64,000 nucleotides of DNA from Devosia sp. A16 (GCF_001402915.1 NZ_CP012945.1:1837501-1901500); one strand, 5' to 3'; positions 18,057 to 25,595 are shown, numbered from the stretch's first letter. Translations and numbers: made by a program. Notes: a model not told the origin generated them from the letters alone.

Positions 18057-19918
18057 CCGACACCCAGCTCGCATCACAGCCCCGCTGGAGGGCAGCCCTG
18101 CCGATGTCGCCCCGACTGGCCCTGGTGGTGCTGGCCGTTGCGGGCCTGACGGTCGGCGGCATCGCCGCTGTCGTCGGCGCGTCCGAGCTGTCGCGCGTCA
18201 TCTGGTCGGGGGCGACCGCACCGGTTCTCGTGGTGCTGCTCGTCGAAATCGTCACCAGCCTGCGCCGGGGCTCGGTCGGGCTGGATCTCGTCGCGGCGCT
18301 TTCGATGGGTGCGGCGCTGCTGTTCGGCGAGGCGCTCGCCGCCAATGTGGTGGGGCTCATGTATGCCGGCGGCCAGCTCCTCGAGCAGTTCGCCGAAGGA
18401 CGGGCAAAGCGCGAGCTCACGGCCTTGCTGGGACGCGTGCCCCGCACGGCTATGCGCAAGCGCGACGGGGCGCTGGAGCAGGTGCCGATTGGCGAGCTTG
18501 TGCCCGGCGACCTGATCCTGATCCGCGCCGGCGATACCTTGCCGGTGGATGGAACGGTCGTGGCGACGACGGCGGTGGTGAACGAGGCAGCGCTGACCGG
18601 CGAACCTTTGCCGGTGAAGCACAAGGCAGGCGAGGCGCTGCTGAGTGGCTCGATCAATGCCGGCGACGCTTTCGAGATGACGGTCACGCATCCCGCCGCC
18701 CAGAGCACCTTTGCGCACATCGTCAGGCTGGTGGAACAGGCGCAGCAGACCAAGGCGCCCGTAGTCCGCGTCGCCGACCGCCTGGCGGTCTGGTTCCTGC
18801 TGGTCACGGTGGCAATCGCCGGTGCGGCATGGTGGTGGAGTGGCGACCACCTGCGGGCGCTGGCGGTGCTGGTGGTAGCGACGCCCTGCCCGCTGATCCT
18901 CGCCCTGCCTGTGGCGCTGATCTCGGGCATCTCGCGAGCCGCTGGCCAGGGCATCCTGATCAAGGATGGCGGGGCTCTCGAGGCCCTGAGCCGTGTGCGC
19001 ACGGTGATTGTCGACAAGACCGGTACGCTCACTCATGGGGTGGCCCACGTCGCCGAAATCCGCACCATCGACGCAAGCTGGGACGCCGACGAACTGCTGC
19101 GTCTGGTCGCTTCGCTCGACCAGGCGTCCAACCACGTCATCGCGCAGGCGCTGGTTGCCGAAGCGCGCGAGCGGGGGCTGGTGCTTACGCCCCCCTCCGC
19201 AGTGGCGGAAGTAACCGGATCGGGCATCAGCGGCCAGGTCGAGGGACACGAGCTCTCTGCGGGGGGGAGCCGCTACGTGGCGGCCCGAAGTACCGGCGAT
19301 CCCTATACTCTCAGGGCAGGGCTGGAGCCCGGCACCGCCGTGGTCGCCGCAGCCCTCGACGGCAAGCTCGTTGGCATCATCGTGCTGCACGATCCGCTCA
19401 GAACCGACGCTGCCGACGTCATCGCGGGCTTCGCCCGGCACGGGGTCGAGCGGATCGTCCTCGCCTCGGGGGACCGGCAGGATGTGGTGGACGCGCTGGC
19501 CAACCGCGTGCCGCTCAGCGCCGCCATCGGCGACCTCTCACCCGAGGCCAAGCTCCAGCTGGTGCGGCAGGAGGTTTCCCAAGCCCCCACCATGATGGTT
19601 GGCGACGGCGTGAACGATGCGCCGGCCCTGGCGGCCGCCAGCGTCGGCGTGGCAATGGGCGCGCGCGGATCGGCGGCATCGGCGCAGACGGCCGGTGTGG
19701 TGATCCTGGTGGACCGGCTCGACCGCGCGCTCGGCGCGCTGGAGATCGCTGCGCGCACCCGGACCATCGCCACCCAGAGCGTCGTCGGCGGCCTGCTGCT
19801 GTCGCTTGTCGGTATGCTGTTCGCAGCGTTCGGGCTGCTGCCGCCGATAGCCGGCGCCTTGTTTCAGGAAGCCATCGACGTCGTGGTCATCCTTAACGCC
19901 TTGCGGGCCTTGCGGTAA
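18053..19918 (+). CDS. P1B-type heavy-metal ATPase
   Basis: The 621-residue pump lacks an N-terminal metal-binding domain. It has the actuator TGE motif (about 182-184), TPCP at 277-280 in the ion-path membrane helix, phospho-acceptor D321 in DKTGTLT, and the hinge [10 protein letters not shown]. The nucleotide-domain HP motif that marks P1B pumps appears altered: the local sequence is QASNHVIAQAL, with Val where Pro is expected. TPCP rather than CPC suggests Zn2+, Mn2+ or a similar divalent ion rather than Cu+, but this is not decisive. The ATG overlaps the kinase stop. It ends 7 nt from a convergent gene. Confidence 0.88.
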   Translation: MTDTQLASQPRWRAALPMSPRLALVVLAVAGLTVGGIAAVVGASELSRVIWSGATAPVLVVLLVEIVTSLRRGSVGLDLVAALSMGAALLFGEALAANVVGLMYAGGQLLEQFAEGRAKRELTALLGRVPRTAMRKRDGALEQVPIGELVPGDLILIRAGDTLPVDGTVVATTAVVNEAALTGEPLPVKHKAGEALLSGSINAGDAFEMTVTHPAAQSTFAHIVRLVEQAQQTKAPVVRVADRLAVWFLLVTVAIAGAAWWWSGDHLRALAVLVVATPCPLILALPVALISGISRAAGQGILIKDGGALEALSRVRTVIVDKTGTLTHGVAHVAEIRTIDASWDADELLRLVASLDQASNHVIAQALVAEARERGLVLTPPSAVAEVTGSGISGQVEGHELSAGGSRYVAARSTGDPYTLRAGLEPGTAVVAAALDGKLVGIIVLHDPLRTDAADVIAGFARHGVERIVLASGDRQDVVDALANRVPLSAAIGDLSPEAKLQLVRQEVSQAPTMMVGDGVNDAPALAAASVGVAMGARGSAASAQTAGVVILVDRLDRALGALEIAARTRTIATQSVVGGLLLSLVGMLFAAFGLLPPIAGALFQEAIDVVVILNALRALR

Positions 19919-19925
19919 CAACCGG

Positions 19926-20471
19926 TCAGAGCGCCGGCGCCGGCTCGGTGTCGACCCGCGACAGGATGTAGTCGAGCCGCTCTTCGACCGGCAGCACGGG
20001 CACCCGCTCTACCGGGCAGCCGAGTCCCTCGTATACCTCGAGCAACAGCCCATGGATCCGGGTTTGGGCGAGCGAATCCTCGGTTCGCGCATAGTCCCTG
20101 GCCAGCGGCAGCAGATCGAGCGCGAATACCTTCCGGTAGGAGGCCGTCTTGAGCGCATCCAGCAATTCCGGCTCCGGCTCCAACCCCAAGTAGCGATAGT
20201 AGGCGAGCGAGTCGGGGAGCGCGCGGTCGAGGAAGCACAGCTGGTTCGGATCCAGCGCCTGTTCCTGCCTCAGTTGCATCATCAGGACCGACCGCTGAAA
20301 TTCCCGCTGGTTGGCCCGGATCTCGGCCACGGTTCGCCCGGTGACCCGTTGGGTGTCGATGAAATGGCGCGCGTGCTCGATGGTCGTGTGATAGCCGCGC
20401 TGTGCCAGCAGGCGGATCATCGTCGTCTTGCCCGAACTCGGGCCCCCGGTGATGACATGCCAGTTCGTCAT
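19926..20471 (-). CDS. AAA-family ATPase/kinase-like protein
   Basis: The 181-residue protein has a P-loop (GGPSSGKTT, residues 9-17) at the very N terminus, an early IEHARHFID segment and a FLDRALPDSLAYYR segment that carries the Walker B-like Asp. This fits the small AAA_28/NadR-like NTPase group whose substrates are unknown. I chose MTNWHVITGG. The longer TTG start would lie inside the box at 20506, whose centre is only 41.5 nt from this ATG, so a class II promoter would give an almost leaderless mRNA. The role is unassigned; a nucleoside or cofactor kinase is one possibility. Confidence 0.75.
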   Translation of the reverse strand: MTNWHVITGGPSSGKTTMIRLLAQRGYHTTIEHARHFIDTQRVTGRTVAEIRANQREFQRSVLMMQLRQEQALDPNQLCFLDRALPDSLAYYRYLGLEPEPELLDALKTASYRKVFALDLLPLARDYARTEDSLAQTRIHGLLLEVYEGLGCPVERVPVLPVEERLDYILSRVDTEPAPAL

Positions 20472-20505
20472 CCCTAAAGACTGCCATTGCCTCGCTCCCG
20501 CTGGT

Positions 20506-20519
20506 TTGACCTCGATCAA
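20506..20519. promoter_or_regulatory. FNR/FixK-type box shared by divergent genes
   Basis: TTGACCTCGATCAA is centred 41.5 nt from the start of the ATPase gene at 20471 and 57.5 nt from the oxidoreductase start at 20570. It is the only box between the two. Confidence 0.8.
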
Positions 20520-20569
20520 TGCCGGGTGAGCGGCGGGGAGCCACGATGCCTCCAGCTGCAGGAGGCTCC

Positions 20570-21154
20570 ATGCGCATCTACGTCCTCTTCGCTCACCCCG
20601 ACCCTGAGAGCTTCAACGGCCGCCTCGCGGACGCCTACTGCGCATCTGCAGTCAGCGTCGGACATCAGGTGCGGCGCCGGAACCTTTCGGAGTTGCAGTT
20701 CGATCCCATTCTGCATTTCGGGCTCCGGCGCGTTCAGCCGCTGGAGAACGACCTGGCCGCGGCCCAGGAGAATCTGAGCTGGTGTGAACACTTCGCGCTG
20801 TTCTATCCGGTCTGGTGGGGCAACGTGCCTGCCCTGCTCAAGGGGTTCTTCGATCGGACGCTCTATTCCGAGTTCACCTTCCGGCACGATGTGAACGACC
20901 CGTTCTGGCGCAAGCTGCTCGACGGCCGATCAGCCGACATCGTGACGACCTCGGACGCGAGCGCGTCATGGCTGCGCACCAGATATCGCGACGCCGACAT
21001 CCATGCTGTCAGGAATGCCACCCTCGAGATTTGCGGCATGCACCCGGTGCGAGTGACGCGTGTGGGCGGCGTCAAGGACCTCAAGCCGCCTCAACAGGAC
21101 GCCTGGGTGGCGCGCCTCACGAAGCTCCCGACTTCGCTCCCGCTGCAGCACTAG
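20570..21154 (+). CDS. NAD(P)H-quinone/flavin oxidoreductase, flavodoxin-2 family
   Basis: The 194-residue protein has the flavodoxin-2 (NQO1/KefF/MdaB-like) pattern: the N-terminal LFAHPDPESFNGRLADA loop for the FMN phosphate, FYPVWWGNVPALLKGFFDR as the flavin-contact segment, and a TTSDASASWLR segment. It would carry out two-electron reduction of quinones or related acceptors in the cytoplasm. The ATG follows GGAGG. The box at 20506 is centred 57.5 nt upstream. Confidence 0.85.
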   Translation: MRIYVLFAHPDPESFNGRLADAYCASAVSVGHQVRRRNLSELQFDPILHFGLRRVQPLENDLAAAQENLSWCEHFALFYPVWWGNVPALLKGFFDRTLYSEFTFRHDVNDPFWRKLLDGRSADIVTTSDASASWLRTRYRDADIHAVRNATLEICGMHPVRVTRVGGVKDLKPPQQDAWVARLTKLPTSLPLQH

Positions 21155-21189
21155 CCCCTCAACGATCGGCACAGCCGATGTGCAGGCGC

Positions 21190-21211
21190 GGCCTCGCCCG
21201 AAGCGGAGGCC
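21190..21211 (+). terminator. Candidate hairpin terminator after the oxidoreductase gene
   Basis: A 6-bp stem GGCCTC/GAGGCC with a 10-nt loop lies 36 nt after the stop. No T-run follows, so rho-independent action is uncertain. Confidence 0.35.
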
Positions 21212-21238
21212 GGGAGGCCATCCCCTGGCGTGGCCGAT

Positions 21239-21252
21239 TTGTTCCAGGTCAA
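21239..21252 (+). promoter_or_regulatory. Degenerate FNR/FixK-type box
   Basis: TTGTTCCAGGTCAA has one mismatch in the left half-site. It lies 126 nt upstream of the truncated oxidoreductase at 21378, farther than usual for this window. Confidence 0.4.
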
Positions 21253-21377
21253 ATCGCACCGCGCAGCTGCCGGCTAGACTGGCTCGCCGGGTGCCTGTCG
21301 ATACCCGTCCAAATGCAGGCGGTCGAGCGTAGCTTTGCGAGGTGTCGCGGCCGGCCCGAAGCGAAGGAGTTTTCGAA

Positions 21378-21638
21378 ATGTCGCACATCGTCGTTCTGGG
21401 AGCCGGCCTCGGCGGGACCATCATGACCTGCAACCTGCGGAACCGGCCTGGATCGCAGCATCGGATTTCAGGGCGGAACAGGGGACGCCACTATCACTTC
21501 GTGCCCTCCAGACCATGGGGTGCCGTCGGTTGGCGCGAGCGCCGGCAGGTCGATCTGGAGCCTGTCTTCGGGCGGCGAGACAACGCCCTCTGCCCGCAAG
21601 GCGCCGAACGGCTGGATCCTGCGGCGAAGCCAGCATGA
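21378..21638 (+). pseudogene. N-terminal remnant of a sulfide:quinone reductase-like flavoprotein
   Basis: The 86-residue frame begins MSHIVVLGAGLGGTIMTCNLR, an FAD-binding GxGxxG start, and continues with YHFVPSRPWGAVGWRERR. This matches the FVPSNPWVAVGWR segment of sulfide:quinone reductase and related type II dehydrogenases. Those proteins are about 380-430 residues, so roughly 300 residues, including the redox Cys and quinone site, are missing. The part after residue 30 also looks scrambled. A good GAAGGAG site precedes the ATG, and the stop overlaps the next start in ATGA. The fragment may survive as a leader for the flavodoxin. Confidence 0.65.
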
Positions 21639-22102
21639 ACATCACCGTCATCTACGACAGCATCTACGGCAACACGGCCAGGGTCGCGTCGGCGATCGCT
21701 GCCGCTTTGGAGCCCGACAATTCGGTCAGGCTCATGCCAGTGCAGCAGGCGCGGCAAGCCGATCTCGGGACGACCAATCTGCTTATCGTCGGCTCGCCGA
21801 CGCGCGGCTTCCGACCGACCCCGCAGATTTCCGACCTGCTGGCGGGGCTCGCCCCGCCGTCCGCCGCGGCCGAGGTGGCGGTGTTCGACACCCGGCTCGC
21901 TCCGGCCGCGGTCCGGCCCGGTGCACTGCGATGGGTAGTAGAAGTTGGCGGCTATGCCGCCAGCCGTATGGACGAAATCCTCCACCGCAGGGGGTATGTG
22001 CGCCGGGGCGAGATCGCCGGCTTTCTCGTGGATGGCATGAAGGGGCCGCTCAAGCCGGGTGAGGTCGAGCGTGCCGCTGAGTGGGCCAGGAGTCTGGTGT
22101 GA
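21635..22102 (+). CDS. Flavodoxin
   Basis: The 155-residue protein has the flavodoxin phosphate loop YDSIYGNTARVA (residues 7-18), a SPTRGFRPTPQ segment near the FMN site, and a DTRL...VVEVGGYAA segment. This is close to short FMN flavodoxins, a cytoplasmic electron carrier. The ATG overlaps the stop of the truncated flavoprotein upstream, so its translation probably depends on that remnant. It is the third flavodoxin-fold protein in the first 22 kb. It ends facing a convergent Usp gene. Confidence 0.82.
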   Translation: MNITVIYDSIYGNTARVASAIAAALEPDNSVRLMPVQQARQADLGTTNLLIVGSPTRGFRPTPQISDLLAGLAPPSAAAEVAVFDTRLAPAAVRPGALRWVVEVGGYAASRMDEILHRRGYVRRGEIAGFLVDGMKGPLKPGEVERAAEWARSLV

Positions 22103-22127
22103 GCGAACGGAGCGCCGTCCACGACGA

Positions 22128-22157
22128 CCGGTCCGGGCGATGGGTCATCCGGACCGG
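22128..22157. terminator. Inverted repeat between convergent genes
   Basis: CCGGTCCGG and CCGGACCGG form a perfect 9-bp stem with a 12-nt loop between the flavodoxin and Usp stops. It is a candidate bidirectional terminator. Confidence 0.45.
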
Positions 22158-22202
22158 AGTCCGGAGGTGCCAGAAGACCACGGGTGTCCGACCAGGGGGA
22201 GG

Positions 22203-23009
22203 CTAGTTCGACAGGAACAGGTTGAGAGCGGGTTGCTCGAGCAGGTCCTGGGTCATGCCGCCCAGAAACCACTCCCTGAACCGGCTATGCCCATATCCTC
22301 CGGCGACGATCAAATCGGCTCCGACCGCCGCGGCGGCGTTATGGACGGTTTGGGCGAGGCTCCGCCCCATCGGCAGCACTTCGCCGCGGGCCGGCACACC
22401 GTGCAGATGCAGCCAGGAGACGATGGTCTCAAGGCGCGCCCGCTCGCTGCTGTAGTCGCCTTCGTCCACAGTAGCCACCAGCACCTGGTCGGCGCCCCGC
22501 AGGAACGGCAGGGCGTCGGCAATTGCGCGCCTTGCCTCGCGGGTGTCTTTCCAGGCAACGACGATGTTGCCTGCCTTGAGCCGTTCTGCGGTTGGGGCGA
22601 GCGCGAGAACAGGCCGTCCCGTGGTCAGCACCAGCTCCCCGATATCGGGGTGAGCGCTATACTCGAGGAGCCCCGGGCGGGCCTCGACGATCAGCAGGTC
22701 GCTCGCCAGTGACTCGCGCCGCAGGGCCTGGGTGGGGTTCTCGATGATGCTGATGAAGCTGCGCACCAGATCGTGCGGCACCCTGGCTTCGAAATCGGCC
22801 TTCGTCACCGCCAGCGCCTCCTCGAGCTCGGCGCGTGCGGCACTGTATTGATCGATGCCGGCCGGCCCCTCCAGCAGCATCGGCGACGGTTCGGCCGCCG
22901 CCAGCCCGGTGAGAGTTGCCCTGAAGCGGCGGGCAATGTCCACTGCGATGCTCAGGGTCGTCGGCGCAATTCTCGGCTCGAGGCTGACCAGAACGCTCTG
23001 GATGTCCAT
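22203..23009 (-). CDS. Tandem universal stress protein
   Basis: The 268-residue protein has two Usp domains. The second starts near residue 150 (NIVVAWKDTREARRAI) and ends with GGYGHSRFREWFLGGMTQ, again with Gly in place of Ser/Thr after the last glycine of the nucleotide motif. The N-terminal domain (MDIQSVLVSLEPR) is more divergent. The ATG follows AAGGAG. The box at 23062 is centred 59.5 nt upstream, and a second box at 23096 lies 34 bp beyond. Confidence 0.87.
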   Translation of the reverse strand: MDIQSVLVSLEPRIAPTTLSIAVDIARRFRATLTGLAAAEPSPMLLEGPAGIDQYSAARAELEEALAVTKADFEARVPHDLVRSFISIIENPTQALRRESLASDLLIVEARPGLLEYSAHPDIGELVLTTGRPVLALAPTAERLKAGNIVVAWKDTREARRAIADALPFLRGADQVLVATVDEGDYSSERARLETIVSWLHLHGVPARGEVLPMGRSLAQTVHNAAAAVGADLIVAGGYGHSRFREWFLGGMTQDLLEQPALNLFLSN

Positions 23010-23061
23010 CTGTCGGCTCCTTGTTCCTGCCGACACGCTAGCAGTCGGGGCTGGACTGCCC

Positions 23062-23075
23062 TTGATGTAGCTCAA
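23062..23075 (-). promoter_or_regulatory. FNR/FixK-type box for the Usp gene
   Basis: TTGATGTAGCTCAA is centred 59.5 nt upstream of the Usp start at 23009. Confidence 0.8.
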
Positions 23076-23095
23076 GCGTCGTTGCGAGAGCGGGT

Positions 23096-23109
23096 TTGAC
23101 AAATGTCAA
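23096..23109. promoter_or_regulatory. Orphan FNR/FixK-type box
   Basis: TTGACAAATGTCAA is centred 93.5 nt from the Usp start and 226.5 nt from the gene at 23329. It could be an accessory site or serve an RNA on the + strand. Confidence 0.65.
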
Positions 23110-23200
23110 GGCTGCGCCGGGCGGGGCGGATGAGGTTGGCAGGGCATGGGTACCACTCCATGCAGCACCTCCGTCACCCAGCGGGTCCCGCCGAGGTGCA

Positions 23201-23234
23201 GACCCCGGTCCCAGGTGGCTCTCGGACCGGGGTC
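23201..23234 (+). other. 11-bp perfect inverted repeat
   Basis: GACCCCGGTCC and GGACCGGGGTC are separated by 12 nt. No T-run follows. It could be the 3' hairpin of a short transcript from the box at 23096. Confidence 0.4.
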
Positions 23235-23265
23235 ACCCTTGCCCGCAAGACCCCGTGGACACCGC

Positions 23266-23279
23266 TTGAGCCAGATCAA
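23266..23279 (+). promoter_or_regulatory. FNR/FixK-type box for the 133-aa protein gene
   Basis: TTGAGCCAGATCAA is centred 56.5 nt upstream of the ATG at 23329. It is identical to the box at 32841. Confidence 0.8.
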
Positions 23280-23328
23280 GATCCGATCCATGGGACCTGC
23301 TTTGCTTGCGGGGAGAGGAGAACCAGGA

Positions 23329-23730
23329 ATGGCCGATCAAGTACTCCCCCGACTGCCCGAGGCGCGACGCGGACACGCGAGCCGCGTCCGGCTGGAACGG
23401 TGCCCGCAGCTCAGATGCTTCGACGGCGATCCGGCCACCGGTTACGAACTGACGCTGCCCCTCGACCCCGACGGCGAGATCGACGCACTGGCGTTGTCAC
23501 ACTCCCCTTCGTCCTGGCAGGTGCGACGTTTCGAAAAAGGAGGCAACGATCTGGTCGGCAGTCTCGTCCGCGACCGTCTGGGAGCCTGGATGGCTCGCTA
23601 CGACAAGGGCGAGGCTTCGCGATCCGACTGTTTCTCGGGTTCGGTCCGTTTCCGTGCCAACAGCATCATCAACGTGGTCGAGGGCGCCGAGGTCTGGGCC
23701 TATCGCGTCGCGTCCGTCGTTCCCGTCTGA
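23329..23730 (+). CDS. Unrecognised 133-aa protein in the stress regulon
   Basis: I do not recognise a family. The protein is soluble, without a signal peptide or membrane segment. It has two Cys near the N terminus (residues 25 and 30, CPQLRC), a segment WQVRRFEKGGNDLVGSLVRDRLGAW, and a beta-rich end SGSVRFRANSIINVVEGAEVWAYRV. The ATG follows a GGGGAGAGGAG region. The box at 23266 is centred 56.5 nt upstream, which argues for a real, regulated gene. It ends 9 nt from the convergent single-domain Usp gene. Confidence 0.6.
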   Translation: MADQVLPRLPEARRGHASRVRLERCPQLRCFDGDPATGYELTLPLDPDGEIDALALSHSPSSWQVRRFEKGGNDLVGSLVRDRLGAWMARYDKGEASRSDCFSGSVRFRANSIINVVEGAEVWAYRVASVVPV

Positions 23731-23739
23731 GCCGAGGGT

Positions 23740-24258
23740 TTATGCGACAACCAGCACGTCGGCCGCTATGTGGTGCAGCACCTTCTGCGACACGCTGCCA
23801 AGGACGAGCTCATTCAAGCCGCTCAGGCCGCGCCGTCCCACCACCACAAGATCGGCGCCGGCTGCCTTGGCAACTGCAACGATCTGCTGCGCCGGATCAC
23901 CCGATGCGGAGACCGTGTGCACGTCCCTGATCCCCGCTGCCTCAGCTGTGGCCTCAGCGTCCGCGAGGATCCGATCCGAGACAAGTTGCGCCACCGCTCC
24001 TGATTGAGCATCCAGCGTCTCGACGCCGTCGAGCGTGCTGATGCCGTACCTGCTCAACAGAGGAAGCGGTAGAGGCTGCAGGGTCGTGGCCGGCAACTCG
24101 GCCTGAACGAAGCGCTTGAGCGACTGACCGACCGGTATGACGTCGAGCACGTTGACGATGGTGAGGGCCGCGTCGAACTGCTTCGCCATGTCGATCGCCC
24201 TTGCCAGGGCCTTGCCGGACAGCACCGAGCCGTCCGTGGCAACGAGGATGCTCTTCAT
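23740..24258 (-). CDS. Single-domain universal stress protein, ATP-binding type
   Basis: The 172-residue protein has one Usp domain starting MKSILVATDGSVLSGKA and ending GRRGLSGLNELVLGSVS, an exact G-2X-G-9X-G-S motif, so it should bind ATP, unlike the four tandem Usp proteins here. It carries an insert (about residues 45-90) rich in Leu and Pro compared with a 140-residue UspA. The ATG follows GGGAG. The box at 24314 is centred 62.5 nt upstream, overlapping the end of the phosphoribosyltransferase gene. Confidence 0.88.
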   Translation of the reverse strand: MKSILVATDGSVLSGKALARAIDMAKQFDAALTIVNVLDVIPVGQSLKRFVQAELPATTLQPLPLPLLSRYGISTLDGVETLDAQSGAVAQLVSDRILADAEATAEAAGIRDVHTVSASGDPAQQIVAVAKAAGADLVVVGRRGLSGLNELVLGSVSQKVLHHIAADVLVVA

Positions 24259-24313
24259 CTCGATCTCCCGTGCGATGATGGAACGACGAGAGCATGGCCC
24301 GTCCGGGGCCGGC

Positions 24314-24327
24314 TTGATGCACATCAA
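24314..24327 (-). promoter_or_regulatory. FNR/FixK-type box for the single-domain Usp gene
   Basis: TTGATGCACATCAA is a perfect TTGAT-N4-ATCAA site centred 62.5 nt upstream of 24258. It overlaps the stop codon of the upstream gene on the same strand. Confidence 0.85.
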
Positions 24328-24998
24328 GCCGGCGACGATCGCCTTGGCAGAGCCGCCGCCTCGAGCGCCGCAACGACCTGCTCGTCGGAGACTTGGCGGA
24401 AGTCGCTGTAGTAATTGCCGATCGCTCCGAAGAATGCGTGCGTCTCCAGGCACTCGATCTCGTCGGCGTGATCCCTGAGGGCCTCGATGGTATCGATCGG
24501 GGCAACCGGGGTCGCCAGCACCAGCCGGCGCGGCCGGCCGAGGCGCAGGGCCCTGAGTGCGGCACGCATCGTCGCGCCGGTCGCGATGCCGTCGTCGACG
24601 ACGATCACCGTGCGCCCCTTGAGCTCCGGCTGCGGCCGCTCGCCCAGATACCTGCGCCGACGCCGCTCGATCTCCACGATCTCGGCATCCTTGATCCTGT
24701 CGAACTCGACCTCGGACAATCGGGCCATTCCGATGACCGCGTCGTTGCGAACCACGATCGGCGTCGTCGCGTCCACCACCGCGCCGGCGGCAAGCTCGGG
24801 CTGCTGCGGCACGCCGATCTTGCGCACGATCAGCAGGTCCAGCGGGGCATCGAGCGCCCGCGCCACTTCGAGGGCAACGGGGACGCCACCGCGCGGTAGA
24901 GCGAGAATGAGCGGCTCGTCGTCTCGATAGCGCATCAGCGCGGCGCCAAGGCGCTTGCCGGCATCGGCACGGTCAAGAAAGCTCACTGTGGCCCCCAT
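24324..24998 (-). CDS. Phosphoribosyltransferase-family protein
   Basis: The 224-residue protein has the PRPP-binding motif VIVVDDGIATGATM (about residues 132-145) and an N-terminal LILALPRGGVPVALEVA segment, typical of the PRTase-type proteins found with stress genes in proteobacteria. The base or product is unknown, and these proteins lack a recognisable base-specific hood. The ATG follows GAGG; a TTG 9 nt earlier is an alternative. No box lies immediately upstream; the HSP20 gene ends 75 nt away on the same strand, so read-through from the box at 25656 is possible. Confidence 0.85.
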   Translation of the reverse strand: MGATVSFLDRADAGKRLGAALMRYRDDEPLILALPRGGVPVALEVARALDAPLDLLIVRKIGVPQQPELAAGAVVDATTPIVVRNDAVIGMARLSEVEFDRIKDAEIVEIERRRRRYLGERPQPELKGRTVIVVDDGIATGATMRAALRALRLGRPRRLVLATPVAPIDTIEALRDHADEIECLETHAFFGAIGNYYSDFRQVSDEQVVAALEAAALPRRSSPA

Positions 24999-25073
24999 CA
25001 ACCTCAATGCCCGTTCGGACCGCCGGAAGGAGGCTGCCCGGCCGTGGCTGGACCGGGGCAGCCTTGGATCTGT

Positions 25074-25595
25074 TCACCCGTGCGAGGTCACGGCGATCTT
25101 CTTTTCGGGCTTCAGCGCCGCGGCCGCCTTGGGCAGGGACACGGTGAGGACGCCCTTGTTGAAATGCGCCTCGATCTTGTCGGGCTCGACACCATCGGGG
25201 AGCGTGAAGCTGCGTTCGAACGAGCCGAACTGCCGCTCATGCAGGTAGTAGTCCTTGGATTTCTCTTCCTTCTCGTCCTGCTTCTCGCCCCTGATGACGA
25301 TGTTGCCGTTGCGCAAGGTCACCTCGATGTTCTTCTCATCGAGGCCGGGCAGCTCGGCGGTGATCTCGAAGGACTTGTCCTTCTCGACGATGTCCACAGC
25401 GGGGCTGTTCCACGCCATCTCGCCGCGCAGCAGCTCGAGGGTCGGCAGACTCGGGCGGAACGGCCGGAGCCACCCGCCATTGAAATCCTCGAACAACCGA
25501 TCGACTTCGCGGCGAAGGTCGTCGAAAGGATGCCAGGCAGGTGCCACGCCAGTCTTCTTGCCCTCTGTCTTCACGGGCAGCTTGGTCTCAGCCAT
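25074..25595 (-). CDS. HSP20-family small heat-shock protein
   Basis: The 173-residue protein has an N-terminal region with WHPFDDLRREVDRLFEDF, then an alpha-crystallin domain (about 63-170) with PAVDIVEKDKSFEI, AELPGLDEKNIEV and FNKGVLTVSLPK. It lacks a C-terminal IxI motif; the end is KKIAVTSHG. It is a cytoplasmic ATP-independent holdase. The ATG follows GGAGG, and the box at 25656 is centred 67.5 nt upstream, so control seems tied to oxygen or energy state. I saw no CIRCE element or ROSE-type hairpin. Confidence 0.92.
   Translation of the reverse strand: MAETKLPVKTEGKKTGVAPAWHPFDDLRREVDRLFEDFNGGWLRPFRPSLPTLELLRGEMAWNSPAVDIVEKDKSFEITAELPGLDEKNIEVTLRNGNIVIRGEKQDEKEEKSKDYYLHERQFGSFERSFTLPDGVEPDKIEAHFNKGVLTVSLPKAAAALKPEKKIAVTSHG

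Larger units (their letters stand above)
23010..23328. other. Divergent intergenic region with three boxes and a hairpin
   Basis: This 319-bp stretch separates the Usp gene from the 133-residue protein gene. It holds boxes at 23062, 23096 and 23266 and a perfect 11-bp inverted repeat at 23201-23234. The outer two boxes sit at the usual distance from the flanking genes; the middle one does not. I see no convincing protein gene inside. Confidence 0.6.

Noticed and set aside
18074-19441. 455-codon minus-strand open frame
   Set aside because: It lies wholly antisense to the P1B ATPase, with the composition of a shadow frame.
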